NCBI GenBank assembly: GCA_946406115.1 | Contig: OX291550.1 | Location: 24,590,722-24,654,721 of the forward strand | Direction of reading: 5' to 3' | Length of the DNA stretch: 64,000 nt | From: Apoda limacodes | Lineage: Eukaryota > Arthropoda > Insecta > Lepidoptera > Limacodidae | Shown here: piece by piece, positions 33,976-44,464 of the stretch | Numbering within the stretch: position 1 is the stretch's first letter | How the letters are laid out: each line of letters opens with the position of its first letter | Position numbers and translations under genes: made by a program | The notes under the pieces: generated by a model | Databases searched by the model: none | What the model was told of the DNA's origin: nothing | What the model saw: the letters and a program-made list of their open reading frames with translations, nothing else

Positions 33976-34334
33976 TTAAGGCGCAGTGGCTACGTTACTA
34001 GCGCCGCCAAAAGATATTCTTTAAATCCTCTTTGTACTAAACACATTTCAAAAATGTTACAAACTAATTATTTTAAACTAGTGACAAGCTATTTTTAGAA
34101 CGCTATACGTCGTTTCTAAATATACCAGTGAGTTTTAGATAGCATTTCTGCCAAAAGTGACCTTTTTAGCAGAAACGCTACCTAAAACTCACAGGTATAT
34201 TCTAGCTGCAATGCATGACATCTAAAAATAGCTTATAACTAGTTCTAAATAATTGGTTTGTGACATGTGTTTTGTACAGAAAGTACATAAAAATATCTTT
34301 TCGCAGCGCTAGTTAGGTAGTCACTGCGCCTTAA
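33976..34334. mobile_element. Foldback MITE with TTAA flanks, copy 2
   Basis: The left end 'TTAAGGCGCAGTGGCTACGT' and the right end (reverse complement 'TTAAGGCGCAGTGACTACCT') match copy 1 at 3527-3839. TTAA is present at 33976-33979 and 34331-34334. The arms pair almost to the centre: 'gagttttagatagcatttct' faces 'agaaacgctacctaaaactc'. So the element, about 359 bp, can fold into one long hairpin. No ORF. Confidence 0.8.
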
Positions 34335-34624
34335 TTGTAAAACACGAATTAACCTTGAATAATATAACTCATCTTAGATTTCAGAGATTGATAGACATTT
34401 TTGGAACCTTCTAATGTTATAGTAGGTAACTATATACTATACACAAATATATATATTTATTAAAAACTTATGGTGACGCTACTATCGAGTAGAGTAGAAG
34501 ATACCTAACTCAATTACGCGTGACAAAGTAATTCGTTCTTCTGTGGTACTAAATGTATACAATATAAATACATGTTTTAATTTCTATATATTTCCGTAAA
34601 AAAATACTAATGGCAAATCTATGT
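34335..34624. other. AT-rich DNA, no gene seen
   Basis: Spacer between the foldback MITE and LINE-C copy 1. No signal recognised. Confidence 0.35.
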
Positions 34625-35726
34625 GTTTTTTAAAGTCAAAGTCAAAGTCAAAATTTATTTATTCAAATTAGGATTTTACAATCAATTTTGAATCGTCAAA
34701 CTCATGAAATACTATTTTTTGAAAATTCGATTAACAATGCTGTTGATTTCTACCGAGAAGAATCCGGTAAGAAACTCAATTTTCTTTTTTTTAGTTCTAG
34801 TTTTAGTTTTAGTTTAGTCTCAGTTTTATTTTTTTATTTAAGCCGTAGAATTTTATATTATTTTCATTTTAATTTGGTTAACCTATGCATCCTGTAATTG
34901 AGCATCTTCAGTCTTATGGATTTTTATCATTTACGTAGTCTGAAATATTGTAGTATGCTTTTTTACAAAGTAGTTGTTTGATAAAAGATTTAAATTTTCT
35001 TATTGATAGCTTTTGAATATTAATGGGAGCTTTGTTGTAAAAGTGTAAACATTGCCCCATAAAAGAGTTACTAATTTTGTGTAGATGTGTATTATGAGCC
35101 AACAGATTATTTTTACTTCTAGTATTTACTTTGTGAACGTCATTTTTCTTGCTAAAACTATTGATATTTTTATGTGAATATAAAAGATTTTCATATATGT
35201 ACTGCGACGCTAAATTTAAAATATTTACTTCTCTAAACCTATCCCTCAGAGATATCTTAGATCCAAATTTATAAATAGCACGAATTGCCCGTTTTTGTAA
35301 CAAAAATATTGTATTTACATCAGCAGTGCTACCCCACAACAAGATACCATATCTAATCTAATACCTTTAAACGAGCAATTCTTGTATATATATATATATA
35401 TATATATAAATAATCTGAATCTCGCAAACGGCTTCAGCGATTTTCATGAAATTTAGTATGCAGGGGGTTTCGGGGACGATAAATCGATCTAGCTAGGTTT
35501 CATTTTTAGAAAGCGTCGTTTTATCCGTGTTTTTAGGCAGTGATAAACTGAAAAATACGACTTTTCCTGACATCTATTGGCGAGTAGTAATAAGCAACAT
35601 TAAAGCTATTTGACAATAGATGGCGTTATTAAGTAACGCTTAAGCTACTTGACAATAAATGGCGTTGTTTAAAAAAAAACGAGCAACGCTCGTTCCTCCA
35701 GGTACTGTCATTAAACTATGGAAATA
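34625..35726 (-). pseudogene. LINE-C copy 1: antisense non-LTR retrotransposon C-terminus, split by a nested repeat
   Basis: The 3' end is on the left: a (tcaaag)n tail at 34635-34652, then the familiar 3' UTR words 'tttattcaaattaggatttt' and 'gagaagaatccgg'. The antisense frame 35342-34914 encodes 'LWGSTADVNTIFLLQKRAIR', 'RDRFREVNILNLASQYIYEN' and 'MGQCLHFYNKAPINIQKL', the region C-terminal to the RT domain in Jockey-group ORF2. At about 35352-35365 the sequence is interrupted by another repeat and resumes at about 35706 with 'tgtcattaaactatgg'. That continues the coding sequence as seen in copy 2 ('tgtcattgaactatgg' at 36471). The copy stops at about 35726, directly against the 3' tail of copy 2. 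Confidence 0.75.
35365..35705. mobile_element. Lepidopteran repeat nested in LINE-C copy 1, with (TA)n start
   Basis: Starts 'tttaaacgagcaattcttg' and a (ta)n run (35385-35408), then 'tttcatgaaatttagtatgc', 'gggtttcggggacgataaat', 'cgatctagctagg', and closes with 'aacgagcaacgctcgttcct'. These words belong to a common lepidopteran repeat (from memory). Its position interrupts LINE-C coding sequence that is continuous in copy 2, so it inserted after LINE-C copy 1. Target-site duplication is not clear. Confidence 0.7.
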
Positions 35727-36990
35727 GTCAAAGTCAAAGTCAAAATGGTTTATTCAAATAAGGATTTTACAATCACTTTTGAATCGTCAAAGTTATAAAA
35801 TATTATTTTTTGAACCCTCCCACCTTCCCGCCGGTTCAGAATGTTGTTGATTTCTACCGAGAAGAATCCGGCAAGAAACGCGATAGTTACTCTTTTAAAA
35901 ACACTATCAATAATACAAATAAACTACAATACAATTAATGTTTTAAATAAAAAAATTTTAGTCGTACAATTTTATGTTATTTCCATTTTAATTTGGTTTA
36001 CCTATGCATCCTATAATTGAGCATCATCAGTCCCAAGAATTTTTATCATTTACATAGGCTGAAATATTGTAGTATGCCTTTTTACAAAGTACATGCTTGA
36101 TTAAAGATTTAAATTTACTTATTGATAGATTTTGAATTTTATTGGGAACTTTGTTGTAAAAGTGTATACATTGCCCCATAAAAGAGTTACTTATTTTGTG
36201 TAGACGTGTATCATGCACCAACAGCTTATTTTTACTTTTAGTATTTATTTTGTGAACGTCACTTTTCTTGCTGAAACTATTGATATTTTTATGTACATAT
36301 AAAAGATTTTCATATATGTACTGCGACACTAAAGTTAAAATTTTTACTTCCCTAAACCTATCCCTCAGAGATATCCTAGATCCTAATTTATAAATAGCAC
36401 GAATTGCCCTTTTTTGTAACAAAAATATTGTATTTACATCAGCAGCGCTACCCCACAATAGGATACCATATGTCATTGAACTATGGACATAGCTAAAACA
36501 TACTATTTTTGCGGTGTCGACATCGGTCAATTGTCTAATTTTCTTGATCGCATACACAGCACAGCTAAGTTTTTTGGCTCAGTTATGAATATGAGGACCC
36601 CATTGAAGTTTGTAGTCTAGCGTTATGCCAAGAAAGACTGTTGAATCAACAAGTTCTAATTGCTCGCCAGTAATATTAATACATGTTTGTATCTGTTAGT
36701 CAAATAATGTTAATTTAACACATTTGGTTTTTTTCTTATTTAGTAACAAATTATTAGCGTTGAACCAATTTACAATTTTAGAAATGGCATTATTTAATTC
36801 ATTATAACATGTCTGTCGCCTCTTAACTTTAAAAAGTAAAGAGGTATCATCAGCAAATAAGAGAATGTCATGGACGCTTGCAACACCTACCAACCCTTCA
36901 AAGATCAAATAACTTATTTCTTGATGAACCCCATACTCACACCACGACCCAAGCGTTCGCGGGAGCAAGGGAGTTTATTAAATCTCTAAT
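35727..36990 (-). pseudogene. LINE-C copy 2: antisense reverse-transcriptase C-terminal half and 3' UTR
   Basis: From the right (5' of the element), the antisense frame contains 'HDILLFADDTSLLFKVKRRQ' with the RT catalytic FADD box and 'NWFNANNLLLNKKKTK'. A stop at 36696 follows, then in the same frame, from 36557, 'QLTDVDTAKIVCFSYVHSSM', 'LLWGSAADVNTIFLLQKRAI', 'RDRFREVKIL' and 'MGQCIHFYNKVPNKIQNL', ending at 36027. The 3' UTR to 35727 has 'gagaagaatccggcaagaaa' and the (tcaaag)n tail. Upstream of FADD the sequence 'GVHQEISYLIFEGLVG' does not follow the usual GVPQGSxLGP pattern, so an internal deletion or rearrangement is likely there. It is 5' truncated near 36990. Dead copy. Confidence 0.8.
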
Positions 36991-37340
36991 GCACGGTATT
37001 TGTGGTTACAGGAGATAGTAATTTCAAGTTCGTCGCGGGACAAATAAAAATATAAAGTAGTAACTTTTTAAAGCGGAAATATAGTAACTAACGGAGCGAG
37101 ACCTAGCCATGACATGCCGTGACCAAACTAAATGCAACATGTCCTGATTTGGATAATGTAACTTGAGATTCAGGATCAAGCGTAACTTAGGTATTTATTC
37201 AAAATAAAAACAAAGCCTATAATAACAATTCTCTATCTAAAGCTCCGTTAAAAATATTCAATAGCGTTTTCTTTAAAGTAATTTTACTCAAAATTATTTT
37301 TCTCGACATTCATAAATAGGTGTGACACGGCAAAGGTACG
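36991..37340. other. Unique DNA, no gene seen
   Basis: A few CpG-containing words around 37080-37130, otherwise A/T-rich. Nothing recognised. Confidence 0.35.
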
Positions 37341-37602
37341 TTAAGAAATAAAATAAATATTTTGGACATTACACACCGCCGTCTGACTCCAAAGTAAGCA
37401 AAGCTTCTGTTATGGATAACAGACTAAGGATAAAAGTACATACATATATATATTACTTTATTTGTAAATACACACATATCATACATAAATACACCCAGAC
37501 TCAAGACAAACACAAATGTTTAATACATAAATGTTTGCCCAGTGCGGGAATCGAAATCACACCATTTGCACAGCAGCCAGCCCAACTAGGTTGCGAGGCA
37601 AC
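37341..37602 (-). mobile_element. tRNA-derived SINE-like element, minus copy
   Basis: On the minus strand the head reads 'ttgcctcgcaacctagttgg', the B-box region 'gtgatttcgattcccgcact', then 'gggcaaacattt', 'gtcttgagtctgggtgtatt', 'tatccataacagaagctttg' and the end 'tgtgtaatgtccaaaatatt'. Motif order matches the plus copy at 31165-31405. The plus-strand frames of 67-90 codons over it are not genes. Confidence 0.7.
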
Positions 37603-38400
37603 AAAAAGTTATACTATATTTGCTTTAGGTCGTATAGATTACATATTGTATGGAATAAGAGTGTTTTTGAACGATGGACGATAAGTAGAAGCGCGTATGC
37701 AAGATTCTCGATAACCCCTATTTTAATAATGTAGAGCAAGTAAGTAGACATTTAAGGAAACTTACAGTCTAATTTTTTGTAGGAAAAATGTTGCAGTCAT
37801 CCAGGAAATTGTCTTTTATTACGTTTTGTACAATCGTACCCTCACCAAATCTTAACAAAAGCTTTGAAATGAAAGCAACGAAAAGAAATCAGCTGATATA
37901 AATTTCGATATTTTGCGATTTTGGCATAATTAGCTGGATTTATTGGACATATTTTATTCTGACAATTTTAATCAGATGACACAAAAATGTCATTTTCGGT
38001 ACAAAAAATAAATATTTAGATACATATATAGACCTACTTGTAATATTTGTCGTGTTATGGCTAGATACCATTTAACATTTTCTTTCTTCACATAGGTAAG
38101 TGCACATCTTATAAATAAAAGTTTTAATCCCATAACAAAATAAACTTGCTAAGTAGACAGGTGTACCAACACCAAAAATATTTTCAACTTGGAAAGTGTT
38201 AAAATAACGTCTAAATTATCGAATGAGTAATGTGGCATTAGTTGTCGCATACTATAAGCTTATCCTTCTAGGCGTAACATATTACCTTAATATTATTACG
38301 GCATTATTCTCAAATTTCGAAACGTGACTGGGCCGTTTCAATAAATTTTGTATAAATAAAAAAAAAACGTGGACCAAGGTGCGAAGAGGCTAACGAGGCT
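37603..38400. other. AT-rich DNA, no gene seen
   Basis: No coding, repeat or RNA signal recognised. Confidence 0.35.
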
Positions 38401-38439
38401 AATCCGAATGTAAGTTATTAGTTGCGCGGACAGACCGCC

Positions 38440-38500
38440 TGCTGCGCCCGAGTCGATCTCCATATCGATATATCGATATCCGACTTTATAAAGCCTTTTG
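38440..38500. promoter_or_regulatory. Doubled TATCGATA motif (DRE-like / CGATA palindrome)
   Basis: TATCGATA occurs twice back to back at 38463-38470 and 38471-38478, within a perfect palindrome 'atatcgatatatcgatat' (38462-38479). In Drosophila TATCGATA is the DREF-bound DRE core-promoter motif, and paired CGATA cores occur in BEAF-32 boundary elements. Whether the same factors act in Lepidoptera is not shown by sequence. The surroundings, 38380-38560, are GC-richer than average. The plus frame 38422-38610 just downstream has no recognisable domain and ends near 'ataaataaaagag'. Confidence 0.4.
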
Positions 38501-38629
38501 TCGGCACTAGCGCTGAGGTGTTACCAACGAAATTAAGATGTTTAAATGTTTTGTGGATGACGCATGGTCGTGCCGCTTTGTCATTATTATTGTATTTCTA
38601 TCATAAATAAAAGAGAAATGTCGGTGTTC

Positions 38630-39239
38630 TGTTTTTTTTTGTTTATTGTTTAGCCAAAGATGTTTAAGAGCAATATGTTTTTCTATAACTGTGTGCCTCC
38701 CTATATCAAATAAGTTAAAATAAGCATAAAAAGTAAATTTATAAGTGAAAAATATTTCCTTATTAAGTTATTTGTATAAAGATCTATAGAATATGCAGTA
38801 TTATGGCGGATTTTTTAATAAAAGATACAAAAAGTAAATTTAGGGTTTTTTTTTCATTTTATAGGATAAAATGGGTTTTTGTTGTTCTTGCTTTATCGTA
38901 AAAAAGTGCTTATATCTATATTCAATATTCAAAATTTAATCGGTTATAGTGTAACTATATAGTAAAACAAGAAATAATGACAAAAGTACAAGTCGCACTC
39001 GTGCATTTGGTGGTGGTACGGAACCCTCGAGACTCGTACTTGTCAATCTTGATCAATTCGGTACAAATCTTAAAAACCTACGAAAACCATTATAAATAAA
39101 ATGACAAAAATCCTATCGAACCTATACTAAGCAAGAGCTCATTGCTAAGATAAAGCAATGAGTTTTTTGCAAATATTTCTCAAACTGAACATTTTATCAA
39201 AAAAATGTTAGGAAAATATTTATATTATATGCAATATTT
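38630..39239. other. AT-rich DNA, no gene seen
   Basis: Near 38970-39050 are words ('acaagtcgcactcgtgcatt', 'ggtacggaaccctcgag') that look like an eroded relative of the 'gcgcacgaagggttcc' repeat. No gene. Confidence 0.35.
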
Positions 39240-39520
39240 ATTAAAGAGGCGTTTGTTTGACAAGCATTATGCGTATTGAATGCGCTCAATGCTCTCTATG
39301 CGCACATTCGATCGTTCTGTTGGCTAAAAATGAATGCGCTGTGTCGTCACTTCCGGACCGCATTCACCGCATTGGCTGCACATGCTCGGGAGTCTACCTA
39401 CCTCGCAGTGCATGCGCTGCCAAATAGTGAACGGCCATATTGTTTGTTTACATTTGGTCAACAGAACAATTTCAATGCCTATGCGATGTCTTAGCTCTCA
39501 ATGCCGTCAACAGAACGCAC
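39240..39520. repeat. 'aatgcgc'-word cluster, probable eroded transposon
   Basis: Repeated words 'tgaatgcgctcaatgc', 'atgaatgcgctgtg', 'cgcattcaccgcattggc', 'gcagtgcatgcgctgcc', 'ggtcaacagaac' and 'gtcaacagaacgc' crowd into 280 bp. The latter two, with 'cgttctgttggc' at 39311, suggest direct and inverted 'gtcaacagaac' ends of a DNA element. The two overlapping plus frames (72 and 81 codons) have no domain. Confidence 0.4.
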
Positions 39521-40684
39521 CTAACATATATCTATATTTTTTCTCTATGAATTATTATTATATATTATATCAAAATTAAAATACTTAAATGATTAAAACT
39601 TAAAGTTAGGAATACCTTGGGTGAATATTCCATACTATGCCCCTCTTGTTCATTTATTTTTCGGTGAGATTTCTTTAATATTTCTTAACTAATATTCTTA
39701 ATACAAAGTTAAATATGCACTTAATTTCTATACCTTTTGTATGAAAACGACCGCACGTTACATAAGTTTAATAAATAACCTACATCCATTCCAAATTTCA
39801 AGTACCCTTTTTGCCTGCTACTGGTTTCGATTTGTAATTAAAAAATGTTTTTCGACGTCAATATTTCAATCAAAAAGACGTACTTAAATATTAACAAAAG
39901 TTAAACGTTAAAGCGGGATCGAAAGCCGCTTTAACAGAGCCCGCTCTATAAAGCCAAAAAAATTTTCATAAAACACGAAATGTGAACGAACGTCCTATGG
40001 CCGAAAAGCATTAAATATTAATAAGTCGAATATTATTGTACAAAAAATTGTTGATAACAGCCCAAAGTTATGTATTAAGCAATATTGTAATTAAATGAAA
40101 TTATATATACCGTTATAAAAATAAGTTAAAAATTACCAAAAGATAGAAGTACCTTTGTGATTATTTTTTATCGAATTTTTTTATAGCATCATGTTTTTCC
40201 TAATATCAGTTCTTGGAATTATAATGTAGAATCTATATGTTTTTTTTGTTTTTATTTAGACTTGATTATTAACTCACTTAAATTCAATTCGACAATAGGT
40301 AATATCCCTTTATGCCTCCTCTTAAATGGTACACATGACCTTTCTCTTTAAGCAAATTATTTTGCACAACAATATATATTATATGTACAGGACACTATAG
40401 GGGCAACTATGTAAAAAAAATGCGTTGTGTTCTCTACCCCAACGGCAGTATAAGTAGGTATAAAGAAAAATCCATAATATGCAAAATATAACTCGCGATA
40501 TTTCATAAATGCCAATTCGGAGGTATAAAGTTTAGCCTTTTTTTGTAGGTAATGTCCATAATATTCATAAACTGTTTTTTTTTACCATTGACCTTGAATT
40601 TAGTCTTTTTTATATATATATACCTACTTACAATATTAATTGTTTTTAATTTAAATTAGTTCATGAATAATGTTGTACTTACAC
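39521..40684. other. AT-rich DNA, no gene seen
   Basis: No supported feature. Confidence 0.35.
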
Positions 40685-40858
40685 TGTTTGCCTCCTACTT
40701 TTCTATGTGTAAGTAATATCTCTTACACACTTAGTTTTGCTGTAAGAAATCTCTTTTTAGGGATTAGCTCGCCTTTGTACTTATAAGTTTTGTTTTGTTT
40801 ATGTGTTAATATGTGTTGTGTTGTACAACAAAGAATAAAAAAAAAAAAAAAATATTTT
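40685..40858 (+). repeat. Non-LTR retrotransposon 3' end with poly(A)
   Basis: 'tgtttgcctcctac...' leads through 'ctctttttagggattagctc' and 'gcctttgtacttataag' to 'gttgtacaacaaagaataaa' and a run of A at 40837-40852. Compare the 'cctggaagagatcgct...gcgataa...' tail at 43036. It looks like a drifted copy of the same lepidopteran LINE 3' end, with a polyadenylation-type signal before the A run. Confidence 0.45.
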
Positions 40859-41204
40859 TTTGCAAAAGTAGGATAATGTGCGTAAGACCTGTTCCAATTT
40901 TTGGCTCAATGTCAATGATTGCAACCCGTTATGTCTATTTTGACCAGACTATTAATATTATCTATTTATAAGTATATATATAAGTATATTAGAGTAAATT
41001 CGTTACACTTAATATGTCTCTGTCAATTCACCAACTATACGCACTCGACCCACACTGTTAAAACAAGTCTAGGTAGTGCCTAGATTTAAAAATCTTTTGT
41101 TTTCTATACTTAAGTAAGTACCTACTAAAAAGTTCTTTCGTCACAATATAATCCTAGTTCAGCATTATTCTTAACATTCACTCTTTCAAGGGGGAAGACA
41201 AGTA

Positions 41205-41243
41205 ATTTCACGCAGGTAAAACCACGGGGTACCAGCTAGTAAA
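41205..41243. repeat. Short dispersed-repeat end
   Basis: 'ttcacgcaggtaaaaccacg' and 'gggtaccagctagtaa' match the usual end of a lepidopteran repeat ('...cgcgggtaaaaccgcggg...agctagt'). Only this end is left. Confidence 0.4.
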
Positions 41244-41249
41244 TTGATA

Positions 41250-42090
41250 TTATTAGTTACTGTCTAGTCTGTAATTAAATCATTCATTGATTGTCCAAGT
41301 GTTTACATTTAGACATAAACGAGATATCGTGCAGTATGTAATTGGTCTCTTTTTATCGCATTCTCATTTAGTCTTCCGACTCTGTTCTAAATTTGCATTC
41401 ATTAATGATTTGGTTTGATTTCACATTAATTTAGTTTGATGTGACGGGTACATTTGTAAACAATTATTAAATTTGATATATTTATGGTTTGTTTGTCTGT
41501 GTAATTGTTGATAGGCTAGTAAAGGAAATAAATTAAGTTACAAATGTCGTTCGGGAGTTGTGTTTGTACTTTGAACTATGTCAGTATCTCGCTACATGAT
41601 CTAGGGTTCCGTAGTCTTGCAAAGATCCTTAGTGGTAACTTTAAGTCTATCAGAGTCATAAGTTTGAGTATATCAGCGTCATAAGTTTTACCCATTACGA
41701 ACTAAAAGTGCATAAAAACAAGGTGTGTAGGTTTTTAAAAACCCTTTGACAGGGTTGATCTTCTACCGTCGTCGCCCAGGTGGTGTTTAACCGCATACGG
41801 TGAAACTTGGTTTATTGCTTTACTTTATATATTTCCAAGAATTTAAATTCAAATGTGAATAAAAATAATTAGATCATTAACAAAATATTTTAGGACGTGA
41901 TATTCAAAAAGCTTGTAAAGACTGGTATGTTACTTACATTTACATGCAAATGAACAGTACCTATAGGGAAATTGTAACTCCATCTTGCCCCCTATTGTTA
42001 CTCCCTCTTAGAAGAATATAAAACTAAAAGAGATATTATAAGTTTAATAGTTTTACTTTTACTGACCTTGATGGTATATTAATATTTTTT
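41250..42090. other. AT-rich DNA, no gene seen
   Basis: Includes 'ctatagggaaattgtaactc' at 41960, a possible scrap of the TIR element at 27012. No gene. Confidence 0.35.
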
Positions 42091-42094
42091 CCAG

Positions 42095-42190
42095 AACTTA
42101 AGACAAACACAAAAACTGAACCCACGCCCTTGATTCAGCTGACCATTCATTACCCACCGAGCCATGGAGCCACAAAATTAAGAGAGAGTA
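42095..42190 (-). repeat. tRNA-like SINE head, fragment
   Basis: On the minus strand 'ttgtggctccatggctcggt' and 'gggtaatgaatggtcagctg' resemble a tRNA A-box half. 'caagggcgtgggttcagttt' follows in B-box position, then 'ttgtgtttgtcttaagttct', as in the SINE copies at 31165 and 37341. The rest of the element is missing. Confidence 0.5.
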
Positions 42191-42775
42191 AAGCCATGAT
42201 AGGACTATTATTATTAAAATACTTTCTGAAATATTGTTAAGGTATGCACAAATCGATTAACGAAACAATCAAAAATTGTTTACCTACCAAGCAAAAAAAG
42301 TGACAAAGATTGTCAAAAACAACAATTCGGTGACAGCGTGTTAATCGCGGAGTTTCTTCGATTGGTCACAAATCACAATTTTCTGCGACACTGAAGCCAA
42401 ACATAGTTTTTGTCAAAGCTACTGTAGCTATGCGGCTATTTTTATATAAATTACGTAGATGAATTTACGATACACAAACTAGATTTCTTCAATATTTTCT
42501 GTTTTTTCTCTACAATGTACTGTTCAATCCGTCTACTCCGTTAAACTAGAAAGAACGTTTCAATTTTATATCGTCTACTGCTCATCGCGATACTACAGAC
42601 ATGATGCTGAAAACCCCAACAAATTATTCGCAAGCATATAAAGACTCGTTCACTGTCACAGCCATAAGGCTATGAAACACTTAACCCTTCAATGTCTAAA
42701 AAACACAAACTTTAAGAATATTTAAAAATCTGGTAATTATACATTACTTAAAGAGTTAAGCTGTCTCATCAAAAC
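42191..42775. other. Unique DNA, no gene seen
   Basis: Inverted 'aacaattcggtgacagcgtg' and nearby 'gattggtcacaaatcacaat' words could belong to an old DNA element. No ends were found. Confidence 0.3.
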
Positions 42776-42779
42776 TGTT

Positions 42780-43150
42780 TATCTATTTTATTTAAGATGT
42801 ATGTAGTTTGTGTATGTATATATTATGTATTATATATTGGTTTATTTTGTGTTTTGTCTTTGATAAATATTTATTTTGTTTAGATGTTTGTACGTATTAG
42901 TATTATTTATGACTCATATGTATATAAATTAAGCTATTGCTATAAATGTATAAATTATTTTACTGTTTTTTTTTTAATCGTTAAGTTTTAGTTAGCACAT
43001 TCTACTCAATAATTTTAAAAAGTCTCCTCTACCCAAAGTTTGCCTGGAAGAGATCGCTCATTAGCGATAAAACCGCTAATTTGTTATTTTATATCTCCCT
43101 TTTTTTATCAATAAGACATTGTGTAACTAAAAAACGTTGTCAAAATCGCA
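42780..43150 (+). repeat. Retrotransposon 3' UTR with 'cctggaagagatcgct' tail
   Basis: T/G/A-rich stretch, then 'ctcctctacccaaagtttgc', 'cctggaagagatcgctcatt', 'agcgataaaaccgctaa' and 'attgtgtaactaaaaaac'. This is a familiar lepidopteran LINE 3' end. No coding part adjoins it. Confidence 0.45.
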
Positions 43151-43949
43151 CTTACACGAAATGTAAATAAGTTGCAGGTTCAAAGTCTGGCTTGAGGTTG
43201 ATCTTTTGACTGCAACTTTGCTATGAAAATATTAATTTACATTGATTATATAGGTACCCACTGCAGCTAAGCTGTTGACTGCAGCTTATTTTACAACTTA
43301 AAATGCTAGAATAGCTCTACAATTGTTTTAATATCACCTAACAGAGGTTGAGAATCGTTAACAAGCGATACTTAATGCTTTAAGACGTATATGAAGCAGT
43401 TAAAGCTGTAAAAAGGAGTAACCTGACTCTAATATACTACTTAAGTTCTTGCATGTTTCTAATAACATCTGTGAGTTCTATATTATTGATACATGAAACG
43501 ATAGTACAACCAAATGCTTTCAGTATTGGAAAACATCGTCATACAACCTAAAGCTATACAATGGATTCTAAAAAAGTTATTTAACACTATTGTAACAATT
43601 AGGGTTGCAAAAAAAGGCTAATTACAGCTATTTTACAGGAATTAGTGCTATAAAAGTGCTTAAGGATGGTTAAAGCTTTAAGTTCAAATCGCCATTTTTA
43701 GAAAAATCACTGATACGATATGAAAATCGTAATTCAAGTTTCTTGTTCCTTGCAAATTAAAGCTATGATTTAAAAAAAACAAATTGAGCATAAAATCAAG
43801 CTATAATTCTTTAAAATATGTAAATCTTTAAAATATTGAGGGCGCATTGAAATTGAGATGTAAAACATCATAATATTTACGGTGAACTGATAAGCGCAGT
43901 TAAATTGTACTTTATAAATAGTCAATAAACAAAAATTTTGAACAAAACA
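43151..43949. other. AT-rich DNA with 'gcagttaaagct'-type words
   Basis: Short words such as 'gctttaa', 'agttaaagct' and 'ctgcag' recur (43270, 43372, 43395, 43670), possibly old MITE sequence. There is no gene. Confidence 0.3.
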
Positions 43950-44350
43950 AAAAAAAAACAATCGGCTTCAAAAAAATGCACTCAAAAGGTAAAATAATTA
44001 CTTATTGCCAAAAATCTGATGTGAATAACAGTTTGCAGTTGGTTTCATACAAGTGAAGTGTGTTATAAACTGTTAGGTACATAGACATCAACTTAAAACT
44101 GTAATTCACATCAGATTTTTTGAAGCCGGTTGTTTTTTTTTTTTGTTAATTTGTTTTATTTTGTTGCGTTTGAGTGTCCAATTGTTTTTTTCCTTGTACA
44201 CTAAAAAACATCTATATTTTAGGGAGAGCATACTTTTTCAAATAAAAGATGAATTTTGAAATAAGTTCACAATTAACGGAGAAATCGACATACATAAAAA
44301 AAATATACCCGTCGAACATAGATCCTTCCCCTTTTTTAAAGTCGGTTAAA
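43950..44350 (-). mobile_element. 'ccgacttc' family element with an added inverted end
   Basis: On the left, 'tcggcttcaaaaaaatgcac' (43963) and 'gccaaaaatctgatgtgaat' read forward. At 44100-44130 the same end appears inverted ('ttcacatcagattttttgaa', 'gccggttg'), and the far end 'ccttttttaaagtcggtt' (44330) closes the minus-oriented copy. So two right-hand ends face each other, making an internal palindrome of about 170 bp. Non-coding. Confidence 0.6.
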
Positions 44351-44464
44351 ATATATAGTATTGCACTATGACTTAATTTTCACTGCAAATGAATGTTGAT
44401 GAAATTTCCGAAAGCTACGTTAATAAAAATATAAATATACAAACTCGTAACATAATAAGATTGT

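Noticed and set aside
39276..39579. Two overlapping plus frames of 72 and 81 codons
   Set aside because: Products of the 'aatgcgc' word cluster read in two frames; no domain.
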